From NCBI RefSeq assembly GCF_014194975.1, contig NZ_JACIAY010000012.1, positions 62,001 to 126,000 on the forward strand: DNA of 64,000 nucleotides. Direction: 5' to 3'. Source of the stretch: Sphingomonas sp. BK580 (GTDB lineage: Bacteria > Pseudomonadota > Alphaproteobacteria > Sphingomonadales > Sphingomonadaceae). The position numbers and the translations under genes are program-made. The notes beneath the pieces are model-generated. The model worked only from the letters and a program-made list of their open reading frames with translations. It made no database searches and was not told where the DNA came from. Numbering within the stretch: the stretch's first letter is position 1; every line of letters starts with the position of its first letter. This document shows positions 22,125-31,039 of the stretch, one piece after another.

Positions 22125-23906
22125 ATGAAGGCCGCGCTGCTCGCTTATGCCCTGTTCCTTCCGCTGAGCGCCGCGGCGCAGAGCAGCCCCGAGGACAATG
22201 ACAAGCGGCCGGTCGCCGCGCATTTCTACGAGCTCACCCCGCGCAAGCCGGGCGCCGACTTCGCCGCCTCGCTGCGCGTGCCGCGCGGCTATCGCGCCGC
22301 GGTGTGGGCGAGCGACCTCGGCAACGCGCGGATGCTCGCGGTCGCGCCCGACGGCTCGGTGTACGTCAGCCGCCGCTCCGAGGCCGACATCATCCGCCTG
22401 GTCGACGCCGATGGCGACGGCCGCGCCGACGGCCCGCCGACCGTGATCGTCAACCGGCCGGGACTGCACGGGCTGACGATCCACGCCGGCCAGCTCTACT
22501 TCATGACCGCGCACGAGGTGTTCCGCGCGCCGCTCCGCCCCGACGGCGGGATCGGCGCGGTGGAGACGCTGATCGACGACCTGCCCGACGCGGGGCAGCA
22601 CCTCAACCGCACGCTCGCGGTCGGTCCCGACGAGATGCTGTACATCAGCGTCGGCTCGACCTGTAATGCCTGCGACGAGTCGAGCCAGGAGAATGCGACG
22701 CTGCTGCGCGCCAGTCTCGACGGCAAGCGCCGCTCAGTCTGGGCGTCGGGGCTGCGCAACACGATCGGCTTCGGCTGGCACCCGCGCACCGGCGCCTTGT
22801 GGGGCTGGGACCAGGGCATCGACTGGCTCGGCAACGACATGCAGCGGGAGGAGATCAACCTGATCGAGCGCGGCCACCGCTACGGCTGGCCCTATGTGTT
22901 CGAGGACGGCCGGCGCAACCCGCAGGACGAGCCGCCCGGCGGGCTGACCGCGGCGCGCTGGGCCGCCGCCTCGACCGCGCCCACGCTCATGCACGTCGCG
23001 CATTCGGCGGGGATGCAATGGGCCTTCCACCCGGGCGGCGGCTTCGGCCCTGACGCGGCCGGCGACGCCTTCGTCGCGTTGCGCGGCAGCTGGAACCGCA
23101 AGCCCGCCTCGGGCTACGAGCTCGCGCGCGTGCGCTTCGACGCCGCCGGGCGCCCGACGCGGGTGGAGAGCTTCGTCAGCGGCTTCATGAGCCGCGACGG
23201 CACCAGCCAGTACGGCCGGCCGTGCGGCGTGGCGGTGCTGCGCGACGGCTCGCTGCTGCTCTCGGACGACGCCAACGGCATCCTCTACCGGATCAGCTAC
23301 GACGGCGCCACGGGCCAGCCCGCGCCGCTTGAGCCGCCGGCGGGGCCGATGCGCGAGCAGGCGGCGCGCGGCACCAACGTGCCGCTCGCGCTGGCGCGGC
23401 CCGAGACCGCGGCGCGCGGCGCGGCGATCGCGGTCACCGCCGATGCCTTCGCCGACCAGGGCATGATCCCGCGCGAGCACAGCGAATATGGCCTCGGCAT
23501 CTCGCCCGCGCTGCACTGGGGCGCGGTGAACGGCGCGGCGAGCTACGCGATCCTGGTCGAGGATCCGGACGGCTCGGCCAAACCGGTGGTGCACTGGCTG
23601 GCATGGAACATCCCGGCGGCTACGAACGCGCTGCCGGCCGGGCTGCAGGAGCGTGACCGGCTCAGCGGCGGTGCGCTGGAGGGCATGATGCAGGGCGCGA
23701 CGACGCGCGGCACGGTCGGCTGGTACGGCCCGCGTCCGCCGAAGGGCGACCGGCCGCACGCCTACCACTTCCAGGTGCTGGCGCTCGACCGCATGATCGA
23801 GCTGCCGCTCGGCGCGACGCGCGACCAGTTGCTCGCCGCGGCGGCGGGGCACGTGCTCGCGCGCGGCGAGATGGTGGGGCGGTACGCCGAGGCGGCGGCG
23901 CGATGA
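22125..23906 (+). CDS. Periplasmic sugar-dehydrogenase-like propeller fused to a PEBP (YbhB-like) domain
   Basis: 593 residues with a signal peptide (about 1-19). Residues about 40-400 form a soluble PQQ/sorbosone-dehydrogenase-like propeller (RGYRAAVWASDLGNARMLAV, HGLTIHAGQLYFMT, ASGLRNTIGFGWHP, EEINLIERGHRYGWPYV). Residues about 410-590 are a phosphatidylethanolamine-binding-protein domain (SPALHWG, VEDPDG, VHWLAWNIP, GPRPPKGDRPHAYHFQVLALD). The propeller may oxidise a sugar in the periplasm; the PEBP part may bind a ligand. A CNACDE segment, as in cytochrome-linked relatives, lies in the propeller. The fusion itself reads without interruption. The stop overlaps the next gene (ATGA). Confidence 0.85.
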   Translation: MKAALLAYALFLPLSAAAQSSPEDNDKRPVAAHFYELTPRKPGADFAASLRVPRGYRAAVWASDLGNARMLAVAPDGSVYVSRRSEADIIRLVDADGDGRADGPPTVIVNRPGLHGLTIHAGQLYFMTAHEVFRAPLRPDGGIGAVETLIDDLPDAGQHLNRTLAVGPDEMLYISVGSTCNACDESSQENATLLRASLDGKRRSVWASGLRNTIGFGWHPRTGALWGWDQGIDWLGNDMQREEINLIERGHRYGWPYVFEDGRRNPQDEPPGGLTAARWAAASTAPTLMHVAHSAGMQWAFHPGGGFGPDAAGDAFVALRGSWNRKPASGYELARVRFDAAGRPTRVESFVSGFMSRDGTSQYGRPCGVAVLRDGSLLLSDDANGILYRISYDGATGQPAPLEPPAGPMREQAARGTNVPLALARPETAARGAAIAVTADAFADQGMIPREHSEYGLGISPALHWGAVNGAASYAILVEDPDGSAKPVVHWLAWNIPAATNALPAGLQERDRLSGGALEGMMQGATTRGTVGWYGPRPPKGDRPHAYHFQVLALDRMIELPLGATRDQLLAAAAGHVLARGEMVGRYAEAAAR

Positions 23907-24223
23907 CCGACGACGCGGCGCTCGCGCTCCTCGGCGACGACCAGCCCCCGGTAGCCGGGGGACTGCTCCGCGCGCTATGGCATGGCACACGCGGCGAGTG
24001 GGAGGCGGCGCACGCGATCGCGCAGGACGAGCCGAGCGCCGAGGGGGCCTGGGTCCACGCCTGGCTCCATCGCGTCGAGGGCGACGATGCCAACGCGGCC
24101 TATTGGTACCGCCGCGCCGGGCGCCCCGTCGCCGCGGGGCCGATCGACGCCGAGGCGCGCGCGATCACCGCGTCCCTGCTGCGCGGCACGGGCGGGCGCT
24201 GGGCCAGATCGACATCGAGCTGA
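23903..24223 (+). CDS. Hypothetical protein coupled to the propeller-PEBP gene
   Basis: 106 residues, start overlapping the previous stop by ATGA. It contains GEWEAAHAIAQDEPSAEGAWVHAWLHRVEGDDANAAYWYRRAG-type TPR-like helices (split here only for description), a pattern seen in small conserved alphaproteobacterial proteins of unknown role. No signal peptide. The last residues (RWARSTSS) look irregular. Co-translation with the upstream enzyme suggests shared expression, not a proven shared job. Confidence 0.7.
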   Translation: MTDDAALALLGDDQPPVAGGLLRALWHGTRGEWEAAHAIAQDEPSAEGAWVHAWLHRVEGDDANAAYWYRRAGRPVAAGPIDAEARAITASLLRGTGGRWARSTSS

Positions 24224-24445
24224 TTCACCCCTTTCCGGGGAGGATCGGTAAGGCTCTCCCTCAATGTCGGTACCATCTGGCGCAGGACGGGTCATCGAGC
24301 GCATGGCTTCGGCGAAGGTCGCAGCGTGGGGCCGCCCGCGGTCACGCGTCTGGTCCTGCGCTCCCGCCCGCGCCGAAACACCGCGCTCTCGTCCGCACGC
24401 GCGCGACCTGCGGATACCCCGCCGCGCCCGGCGGTTCCCTCGATC

Positions 24446-25468
24446 ATGCCTCACCTCCGTCTCGCCGCCGCGCTCTGCCTCGCTCCCGCCGCAACCTTTC
24501 TCCCCGCGGGCGCGTCGGCGCGCGATGTCGCGCTCGGCGCCGACCTCGAGCGGTTCGCCTACCCCGCGCCGGTGCACTGGTTCGCCGCCGACTCGCAGGG
24601 CGCGCACGTGCGCATGGCCTATCTCGACGTGCCGCCGTCCGCCGCGCCCAACGGCAGCACCGTGGTGCTGCTCCACGGCAAGAATTTCTGCGCCGCGACC
24701 TGGTACGACACCGCGCGGCGCCTCGCCGCGGCGGGTTACCGCGTGATCGCGCCCGACCAGATCGGCTTCTGCAAATCTTCCAAGCCAGCGGGCTATCAGT
24801 ACAGCTTCCACGCCATGGCGGCGCTGACCCGCGCGCTGCTACAGCAGGCGGGGGCGGGCCGGGTCGTGCTCGTCGGCCATTCCACCGGCGGCGTGCTCGC
24901 GACGCGCTTCGCGTTGCTCTATCCCGACCGGGTCGCGCGGCTGGTGCTGGTCAACCCGCTCGGGCTCAACGACACGCTCGCCGAGGGGGTGCCCTACACC
25001 GACCTGGGCGCGCTGCGCGTCGAGGAGGCGAAGACCAGCGCGGCCACGATCAAGGCCTATCAGCTTCGCAACTACTATCACGGCAGCTGGCGCCCCGCCT
25101 ACGACCGCTGGGTGGCGATGCTGGCGGGGCAATATGCCGGTGCGGACGGCGACCGCGTGCGCGACGCGCAGGCGCGCCTGTCGGACATGATCCAGACCCA
25201 GCCCGTCGCCGCCGAACTGCCGCGGCTGACGGTCCCCACCGTGCTGCTGATCGGGCAGCGCGACCTCACCGCCTTCCGCGCCGGCTCGGCGCCGCCCGAG
25301 GCGCGCGCGGCGGTGCGCACGGTGCCGCAGGCGGCGGAGCAGGCGGTGGCGCGGATCCCCGGCGCGCGGCTGGTACGGCTCGACTCGCTGGGCCACGCGC
25401 CGCAGGTGGAGGATCCCGCCGCCTTCTTCGCGACGCTGCGCGAAGTGATCGTCCCGTCCGAGCGCTGA
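24446..25468 (+). CDS. Secreted alpha/beta hydrolase
   Basis: 340 residues with a signal peptide (1-25, ending GASA). The alpha/beta hydrolase core shows the oxyanion-region HGKNF, the nucleophile elbow GHSTGG with Ser146, and the catalytic His317 in LGHAPQVEDP. An acidic residue near DLTAF is the likely third member. Export suggests a periplasmic or extracellular esterase or haloperoxidase-like hydrolase; the substrate is unknown. ATG 24446 is chosen because it opens the signal peptide. About 220 bp upstream hold a short hairpin (CCCCTTTCCGGGGAGG) and no other feature I can support. Confidence 0.85.
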   Translation: MPHLRLAAALCLAPAATFLPAGASARDVALGADLERFAYPAPVHWFAADSQGAHVRMAYLDVPPSAAPNGSTVVLLHGKNFCAATWYDTARRLAAAGYRVIAPDQIGFCKSSKPAGYQYSFHAMAALTRALLQQAGAGRVVLVGHSTGGVLATRFALLYPDRVARLVLVNPLGLNDTLAEGVPYTDLGALRVEEAKTSAATIKAYQLRNYYHGSWRPAYDRWVAMLAGQYAGADGDRVRDAQARLSDMIQTQPVAAELPRLTVPTVLLIGQRDLTAFRAGSAPPEARAAVRTVPQAAEQAVARIPGARLVRLDSLGHAPQVEDPAAFFATLREVIVPSER

Positions 25469-25549
25469 GCGGCCGGTGGAAGCGGCGCCTCGACGAAGGC
25501 GCGGCGGGCGGCGTCGCAGCGAGCGGCGGAGGACGAAAGGGGTACCGCG

Positions 25550-25625
25550 TGGTGGGTCCGCCGGGGCTCGAACCCGGGACCTCTCGATTAAAAGTCGCTT
25601 GCTCTACCGACTGAGCTACGGACCC
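25550..25625 (-). tRNA. tRNA-Lys (anticodon TTT)
   Basis: Read on the minus strand it folds as a cloverleaf: acceptor GGGTCCG/CGGACCC, D arm GCTC/GAGC, anticodon loop CTTTTAA, T arm CCGGG-TTCGAGC-CCCGG, discriminator A and an encoded CCA. The 5' end abuts the last base of the folK stop codon, so it must be processed from a folK transcript or have a promoter inside folK. The upper two pairs of the anticodon stem (AG against AG) do not pair, which is unusual for an essential tRNA. Confidence 0.93.
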
Positions 25626-26126
25626 TCACGCGGTGCGCGCCGGCCTAGGCACCGCGCGCGGCTTGGTCAACCGGGCTTGGAGCTGGCGAAGCGTCCGCCC
25701 GCTCGCCGGGTCGCGCCAGCGCGGCGCCAGCGCGGCGGCGGGCGCCAGCACGAACGCGCGCGCGCGATAGGCCGGGTGCGGGATCGTCAGCCGCGGCGAG
25801 CGCCACCGTCCGCCCGACCACAGGATCACGTCCAGGTCGATCACGCGCGCGCCCCAACGCCGCCCGCGACGCCGCCCGAAATCGCGCTCGATCGCCTTGA
25901 GCCGCGCCAGCAGCGCCTCGGGCGGCTCGTCGCTCGCGATCAGCGTCGCGCTGTTGGCGAAGGTCCGGATCGAGGGGCCGAGCGGCGCGCTGGCGCGGAT
26001 CGGCGCCGCCGTCCCGCCGAGCAGCGCCAGCGCCGCCGCCACCTCGGCGCGCGGGGCGCCGTGACGCCCGCGCCGGTTGCTGCCGACGCCGATCACATAG
26101 CGCTGCGCGTCGCTTGTCCGCTTCAT
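25626..26126 (-). CDS. folK: 2-amino-4-hydroxy-6-hydroxymethyldihydropteridine pyrophosphokinase
   Basis: 166 residues. It transfers pyrophosphate from ATP to the pterin in folate synthesis. The opening YVIGVGSN, the central FANSATLI and the signature RWGARVIDLDVILW (the G-P-R-x-I-D-L-D-I-L motif) plus IPHPAYRARAFVL identify HPPK. ATG 26126 is used because homology begins there. The stop touches tRNA-Lys directly. It is divergent from the uracil-DNA glycosylase gene, with 23 bp between the start codons. No other folate gene is adjacent. Confidence 0.9.
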   Translation of the reverse strand: MKRTSDAQRYVIGVGSNRRGRHGAPRAEVAAALALLGGTAAPIRASAPLGPSIRTFANSATLIASDEPPEALLARLKAIERDFGRRRGRRWGARVIDLDVILWSGGRWRSPRLTIPHPAYRARAFVLAPAAALAPRWRDPASGRTLRQLQARLTKPRAVPRPARTA

Positions 26127-26149
26127 GCCGGTGCGCCTATCGCACCGCG

Positions 26150-26800
26150 ATGGACTTGGCACCCTCTCCGCTCGCCGCGACCGAGCCGCCGCCCGACTGC
26201 CCGCGCTGCCCGCGCCTCGTCGCGCTGCGCGAGCGGCTGCGGCTGGAGCAGCCCGACTGGTGGAACGCGCCCGTACCCGCGCTGGGCGACGCGGCGGCGT
26301 GGCTGGTGATCGTCGGGCTCGCGCCCGGCCGCACCGGCGCCAATCGCACCGGCCGCGCCTTCACCGGCGACGCCGCGGGCGCTCTGCTGTTCGCGACGCT
26401 GGCGCGCCTCGGCCTCGCGACCGCCGATCCGGACGGCGGCGCGCCGACGCTGGCGGGCGCGCTGATCCTCAACGCGGTGCGCTGCCTGCCGCCGGAGAAC
26501 AAGCCGACCCCCGAGGAAGCGCGCGCCTGCCGTCCCTTCCTGGCCGCCGCGGCGGCGGCGCTGCCCGCGGCGCGGGTGTACGTCGCGCTGGGGCAGCTGG
26601 CGCATCAGTCGACGATCAAGGCGCTCGGCGGCCGCCTGCCCAAGGCGCGCTTCGCGCACGGCGCTGAGCACCGTCTGCCCGATGGGCGCGTGGTGATCGA
26701 TAGCTATCATTGCTCGCGCTACAACCAGCAGACCGGGCGGCTGACCCCGGCAACGCTCGACGCGGTGTTCGCGCGCGCGCTCGCGCTGCGCGGGGGCTGA
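26150..26800 (+). CDS. Uracil-DNA glycosylase, family 5 (UDGb type)
   Basis: 216 residues. It removes uracil and related deaminated bases from DNA. Two N-terminal cysteines (DCPRC, residues 17 and 20) and two later ones (NAVRC and ARACRPF) form the expected [4Fe-4S] site of family 4/5 enzymes. The active-site region VGLAPGRTGANRTGRAFTGD has Ala instead of the catalytic acid of family 4, which is the family 5 hallmark, and DSYHCSRYNQQTGRL is the C-terminal motif. ATG 26150 fits the homology start. Divergent from folK. Confidence 0.9.
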   Translation: MDLAPSPLAATEPPPDCPRCPRLVALRERLRLEQPDWWNAPVPALGDAAAWLVIVGLAPGRTGANRTGRAFTGDAAGALLFATLARLGLATADPDGGAPTLAGALILNAVRCLPPENKPTPEEARACRPFLAAAAAALPAARVYVALGQLAHQSTIKALGGRLPKARFAHGAEHRLPDGRVVIDSYHCSRYNQQTGRLTPATLDAVFARALALRGG

Positions 26801-26863
26801 AGGCGGGCAGTCCGCGCGACGACGCGACGCAGCGGAGAGTGCGGTTCCCCGCCGCGCAGCGGC

Positions 26864-27487
26864 TCAGCTCGGATGCGCCTCCGTCTCCGCCTCGGCGCGC
26901 GCCTCGGTGCGGTGCGCGACCGCGCCGCCGACGGCCGCCATGGCCCAGCTCGCCAGCCGCTCGGAGAGCCAGCCGATCGCCGCGCCCGCCACCACGTCGC
27001 TGGCGTAGTGCGCGCCGCGCGTCACCTGCAGCGCGCCCGCCGCGCCGGCGGCGAGCCGCGCCGGCACGGCCGCACCGGGCACCTCGCGGCGCACCGCCTC
27101 GGCGATCGCCACCGCGCCGGCGGTGTGGCCGGAGGGGAACGCGTTGCGCGTCGTGTCGTCCGTGCCATGGCCCTTCGCCACGGTCGGGTGGTCCCCGGCG
27201 GCATTGGGACGCACGCGATCGACGCTCGCCTTCATCACGGTCTTGAGACCGGTGGCGAGCAGGTGGCTGGTGACCATCCGCGCGCCGCTGCGCGCCAGAA
27301 CCGGCCGGCGCAGCACTGCCCCGAGCGCGAGCGTGCCGAGCCCGAGCGCGAGCAGCGGCGGCTCGTCGGTCGCCTTGGCCAGCGGGGTGAGCGCGCGTAC
27401 CGCGGTGCTGCCGGCGAGCGCGCGCACCGGGGCGAGCGCGTCATGCTCGCGCGCCGCCGCTCGCTCGACCGCCTTCTTCTTGCCCAT
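26864..27487 (-). CDS. PAP2-family membrane phosphatase
   Basis: About 207 residues. The three phosphatase motifs are present: KASVDRVRP (KX6RP), PSGHT, and RGAHYASDVVAG (SRX5HX3D, with Arg-Gly in place of Ser-Arg). Hydrophobic segments flank them, so it is probably an inner-membrane lipid phosphate or undecaprenyl-pyrophosphate phosphatase. ATG 27487 has GGGGAC 7 bases upstream; an upstream in-frame start (27574) is possible but adds a low-complexity leader. The C-terminal tail is Glu/Ala/Arg-rich. Confidence 0.85.
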   Translation of the reverse strand: MGKKKAVERAAAREHDALAPVRALAGSTAVRALTPLAKATDEPPLLALGLGTLALGAVLRRPVLARSGARMVTSHLLATGLKTVMKASVDRVRPNAAGDHPTVAKGHGTDDTTRNAFPSGHTAGAVAIAEAVRREVPGAAVPARLAAGAAGALQVTRGAHYASDVVAGAAIGWLSERLASWAMAAVGGAVAHRTEARAEAETEAHPS

Positions 27488-27693
27488 CGCGCCGTCCCCG
27501 CTGTCGTCCGTCGTCGGCGCTAACGGTCGCGGGTCGGTGCGGGTTGCGGCGCCGTTCCTCGACGAGAGCGTCATCCTTCACGGGTGCCGGACACCACGGT
27601 GCCGCGTGCCCGGCGGCCGCGGCCGTGGCGGGTCAGCGGACCCCGGGGACCAGGAACGTGCGGCGCGCGCCTGGCGGACGTCACCCCGGCCCC

Positions 27694-30108
27694 TCACTTC
27701 GCCTTCTTCGCCATCGCCGCCGGCACCACCAGCTTGACCGCGTCGTCGGGCGCGTCGTGCAGCTTGAGGTAGAGCGCGCCGTCGATCGGGTGCGGCACCG
27801 TCAGCTCGCCGCCGACGAAGCCGAGCGGCACGTTCTGTGCTTTCTGGAAGCCGGCGTCCTCCGCCACCTGCGCGATCAGGAACAGCTCCGAGCCGCGCAG
27901 CGCGCAGGTCGCGCCCTCGCAGCGCAACTCGGTCAGCTCGGGCAGCCGCACCACGCGCGCCAGCGGCTGCCAGTCGCCGACCAGCTCGCCCTGCACCAGC
28001 CGCAGCTTGAGCGGCCCCGTCGCCGCGGCGCCGAGCGCCTCGCGCGGGGTGAGGCTGGCGACCGCGACGTCGCTGCCGATCAGCTGAAGCTTGCCGCTGG
28101 CCACGCTGAGCTTGGCGCTGGCGCTGTCGTCGGCGGTCGCGACCTCGATCAGGTCGCCCGCGCTCAGCCGCGTGTTGACCGCGCGCGCCGAGAAAGTGAG
28201 CGTCGCCTCGGGCGCGAGGGCGAACGCGGGCAGCTCCAGCGCGAGCCGGCCGGGGGTCGCGGGCGCGGCGACGCTGCGGCTGACCAGCTCGAGCCGCGGC
28301 CGCGGCGGGGTGATCGTGGCGCGCACCGCGGTGGTGCGCCCGTCCTTGAGCGTGACCTTGGCGTCGCTCGTCCCGGTCGGCACCGTCTCGGTATTCGCCT
28401 CGGTGGTGAGCGCGAGCCGGTCCCCGCCGCTCATGTCGCGTGACAGCGCACCCGCGGTGAAGGTGAGCCCGGCCACCTCGAGCGAGGCGACCTGATCGAG
28501 CCGCGCGCCGACCAGCCGCCCCTCCTTGTCGCCGGTGTAGAGCGTGAAGCCCTCGAGCCGGCTCGCCTCGCTCTGTCCCTTGAGCGTCAGCTGCGCCGGC
28601 GCGCTGGCGCCGAAGTGCGAGACCAGCAGGGTGAGATCGCCCGGCCGCGCGCGCTGCAGCGGCAGCGTCGCGGTGATCTCGTCGGGCGCGCTGGCCTTCC
28701 ACTCGACCGGCTTGATCGTGCCCGAGCGGTCGCGCAGCGCGACCTGCTCGACGCAGGCGGCGGCGCCGCCGCGCAGCGTCAGCGGCGCGTCGCGGCCGAC
28801 CACGACGGTGTCGTCGGGCTTCGGCTGCCACGCGGCGGGGGCGCCGTTCTGGAGCGGGAAGCGCGGGCCGGTGAAGCTGTCGAAGCCCCAGCGGCCGGTC
28901 AGCACCGCCTCGCCGATGGTGCTGCCGCCCAGCTTCTGCGCGTCGGGCCCGACCACGAGGCCGCCGCGCTCGGCGTCGGCCGCCACCGGCAGCTCCACCG
29001 TCCTGCCGTCCGCCAAGGCGAGGCGCAGCGTCAGCGCGCGCGCGTAATCGGTCGCGAACACCAGAGGCGCGTCCTCGAGCGGGAGGACCAGGCCGGGCTT
29101 GGCGAGACACACCGCGTCCTTGAGCGCCGCACGCAGCGGCGGGGGCGGCGACGATCCGATCGGCGGCAGCGGCGCGACCAGCACCGACTTGGGGTTCTGG
29201 AACGACGGCGGCGTGTTGAGCTGGAGCCGCAGCCGCGTGTTCTGCCCCACCGCCAGCGCCGGGGCATATTGATAGTCGGCGCTGCGGAACACGCCGAACA
29301 GCCGCGCGAAGTCGCGTGCCAGTGAGATATAGGGGCTGAACTCGCCCGCGCCGCCCTCCTTGGTGGCGGCGAGGCTGTAGGCGAACTGCGTGGTGGTGCC
29401 GCCGATCACGTCGATCATCGAGGCCGCGCCGCCGCCGGTCTGGAGCACCATGCCGTCGCGGTTCTGCGTCAGGCACGAGGCCTGGAGCGCGCGGCTGCGC
29501 GCGAGGCAGTCGGCGTTGAGCTTGATGCCGAGCGAGCCCGCGAGCGCGGTGGAGACGGGGACGAGCCGCTCGGGCGCGCTCTCCTCGACGCGCGCGACGC
29601 CGTTGACGAAAGTCTCCAGCCGGGCGCGGTCGAGCGAGGCCTGGTAGAGGTCCTGCGCGGCGCGGACGAACACGCCGGGGCGGCCGCGCACCGCCTTGAC
29701 CAAGGCGTTGTAGCCCCCGCCGGTCTCGGGCGCCATCAGCGCGATCGCCTGCTGCGCGCCCTCGGGCACCTTGACGCTGAGCGTCGCCTTCTTGGGGTTC
29801 CACGTCTCGGCCTCGTAGAACCAGTTCTTGGGCGGCGGGTTGGTCGCGCCGCGCAGGAAGACGAGGACGAGCAGGTAGCGCGCGGCCTGGTCGGCGGGGA
29901 GGTCCGCCTTGAGCTCGAGCTGGTCGCCGATGCGCAGGGAGGGCACCTGGCCGATCGGCAGCGTCACCTTCTCGCGCGTCACCGCCATGGTCAGCGCCGG
30001 GCCGGCGAGGTCGAAGCTGTTGCCCTGCGCGCTAGCGGGAAGGGGCGACAGCACGAGCGAGGAGAGCGCCAGCAGCGCCGACAAGCGTTGAAGAAGAAGC
30101 CGCATCAC
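27694..30108 (-). CDS. Large exported protein of unknown function
   Basis: 804 residues with a clear signal peptide (about 1-28, ending ASAQG). The rest appears to be beta-rich, with many short Ig-like or adhesin-like segments (for example LALELPAFALAPEATLTFSA) and no transmembrane helices or C-terminal barrel. Isolated cysteines (DCLARS, SCLTQ, VCLAK, ACVEQV, RCEGATCAL) could form disulfides in the periplasm. I do not recognise the family. The C-terminus ends KKAK. It stands alone, convergent-free, with a long gap upstream, so it is probably a monocistronic periplasmic or surface protein. Confidence 0.8.
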   Translation of the reverse strand: MMRLLLQRLSALLALSSLVLSPLPASAQGNSFDLAGPALTMAVTREKVTLPIGQVPSLRIGDQLELKADLPADQAARYLLVLVFLRGATNPPPKNWFYEAETWNPKKATLSVKVPEGAQQAIALMAPETGGGYNALVKAVRGRPGVFVRAAQDLYQASLDRARLETFVNGVARVEESAPERLVPVSTALAGSLGIKLNADCLARSRALQASCLTQNRDGMVLQTGGGAASMIDVIGGTTTQFAYSLAATKEGGAGEFSPYISLARDFARLFGVFRSADYQYAPALAVGQNTRLRLQLNTPPSFQNPKSVLVAPLPPIGSSPPPPLRAALKDAVCLAKPGLVLPLEDAPLVFATDYARALTLRLALADGRTVELPVAADAERGGLVVGPDAQKLGGSTIGEAVLTGRWGFDSFTGPRFPLQNGAPAAWQPKPDDTVVVGRDAPLTLRGGAAACVEQVALRDRSGTIKPVEWKASAPDEITATLPLQRARPGDLTLLVSHFGASAPAQLTLKGQSEASRLEGFTLYTGDKEGRLVGARLDQVASLEVAGLTFTAGALSRDMSGGDRLALTTEANTETVPTGTSDAKVTLKDGRTTAVRATITPPRPRLELVSRSVAAPATPGRLALELPAFALAPEATLTFSARAVNTRLSAGDLIEVATADDSASAKLSVASGKLQLIGSDVAVASLTPREALGAAATGPLKLRLVQGELVGDWQPLARVVRLPELTELRCEGATCALRGSELFLIAQVAEDAGFQKAQNVPLGFVGGELTVPHPIDGALYLKLHDAPDDAVKLVVPAAMAKKAK

Positions 30109-30576
30109 CCCTCGCTATAGCCCAGCCGCGCACGCCCGCGCCACCGCCGCCGTGGGTGGCGCGCGATCTGGGCGAGGATGCGGCGGCGCGGTGGGGATGG
30201 TGCGGCGAGGGCGCGCGCGGGCGGGCGCGAATGTATGAGTCCTGTTGGAGCGAATGTTGCGAATGTTGAGTCACGGGCGGGGTCGCGCGCGGGACGGGGC
30301 GAGGGCGGCGGGAACGGCACGGCGCGATCTTAGCCGGAGGCGGGCGACGTAGGACAGCGGGCGAGCGCACGGTAGCGGCGGGCCCGCGTCTCGCCGGATT
30401 GAGCCAGCGGGACGTGATAGTCGTGGTGAAAATTGGCGGCCACGGCGTTGATTAAGAGATAGTTTCAGCGGTGCCACCCACAATCAAGCACTTATTAAAG
30501 TTCGTTGGACCCGCATTTTATACATAAGATAACTGCCGAAGCGCCGGCGTCTGTGCCGGCGTTGGGAGTATCGGTC
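30109..30576. other. 468-bp gene-free region with AT-rich promoter stretch and a leader hairpin
   Basis: No credible coding sequence. Bases about 30430-30540 are much less GC-rich than the rest of the window and include TTATTAAAG and TTTTATACATAAGAT, the likely promoter zone for the gene at 30577, though I cannot fix -35 and -10 boxes. A perfect hairpin CGCCGGC-GTCTGT-GCCGGCG (30542-30561) lies in the presumed leader, 15 bases before the start codon, followed by a GGGAG ribosome site. Confidence 0.5.
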
Positions 30577-31011
30577 ATGCGGAAGTTCGGCCTGTGCATC
30601 TTGGTGGCAGCCTCGATCGCGAGCGCACCCGCCTCCGCGGCTAAGGTCTCGATGACGTTCAAGAATTTGAGCAACAAAAGGATCAGTGTAAGCAAGACAA
30701 GTTTCTGTGGCACTCTATCGCCCACTCCCAGCGACATAAATCCTGGGGAAACGTCACTTAAATCCAGCACTGATTGCGGTCCCGGAGTTTCGTCCGCTTA
30801 TGTCGATTACAAGAACGACGCTGGAGTGTGTCGCTTCGTGATCAGTACGATCTACACCAACCCCAATTCCGTGACCGGGGCGGCGGGCTACTGGACGGGT
30901 ACGGCGAACGCGACCGCGAACTCGGGCTCACCCACCTGCAAGGTGGAATCGAAGGACACGACGACCACCGCCACGGATGGCGACTTCGCCGCGGTCTTCT
31001 CGATGAAGTGA
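30577..31011 (+). CDS. Small secreted protein of unknown function
   Basis: 144 residues. The signal peptide (1-21, MRKFGLCILVAASIASAPASA) is clear. The mature part starts KVSMTFKNLSNKRISVSKTS and looks like a beta-sandwich with cysteines at FCGTL, DCGPG, VCRFV and TCKVE, an even number that could form two disulfides. It is rich in Thr and Ser. Codon use near the start (AAGAATTTGAGCAACAAAAGG) is AT-richer than neighbours, suggesting acquisition. No family recognised; a secreted effector, adhesin or toxin-like protein are all open. The following gene starts 28 bp later. Confidence 0.7.
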   Translation: MRKFGLCILVAASIASAPASAAKVSMTFKNLSNKRISVSKTSFCGTLSPTPSDINPGETSLKSSTDCGPGVSSAYVDYKNDAGVCRFVISTIYTNPNSVTGAAGYWTGTANATANSGSPTCKVESKDTTTTATDGDFAAVFSMK

Positions 31012-31039
31012 CTGCGCGCATCAGCGAACGGAGGTAACA

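Noticed and set aside
24224-24445. Extra exon-like open frames before the alpha/beta hydrolase gene
   Set aside because: The frames upstream of ATG 24446 are Arg/Pro-rich low-complexity text, while the signal peptide begins exactly at 24446.
25500-25630. Integration site or genomic island at tRNA-Lys
   Set aside because: No integrase, direct repeat of the tRNA end or composition change was seen next to it; folK lies directly beside it.
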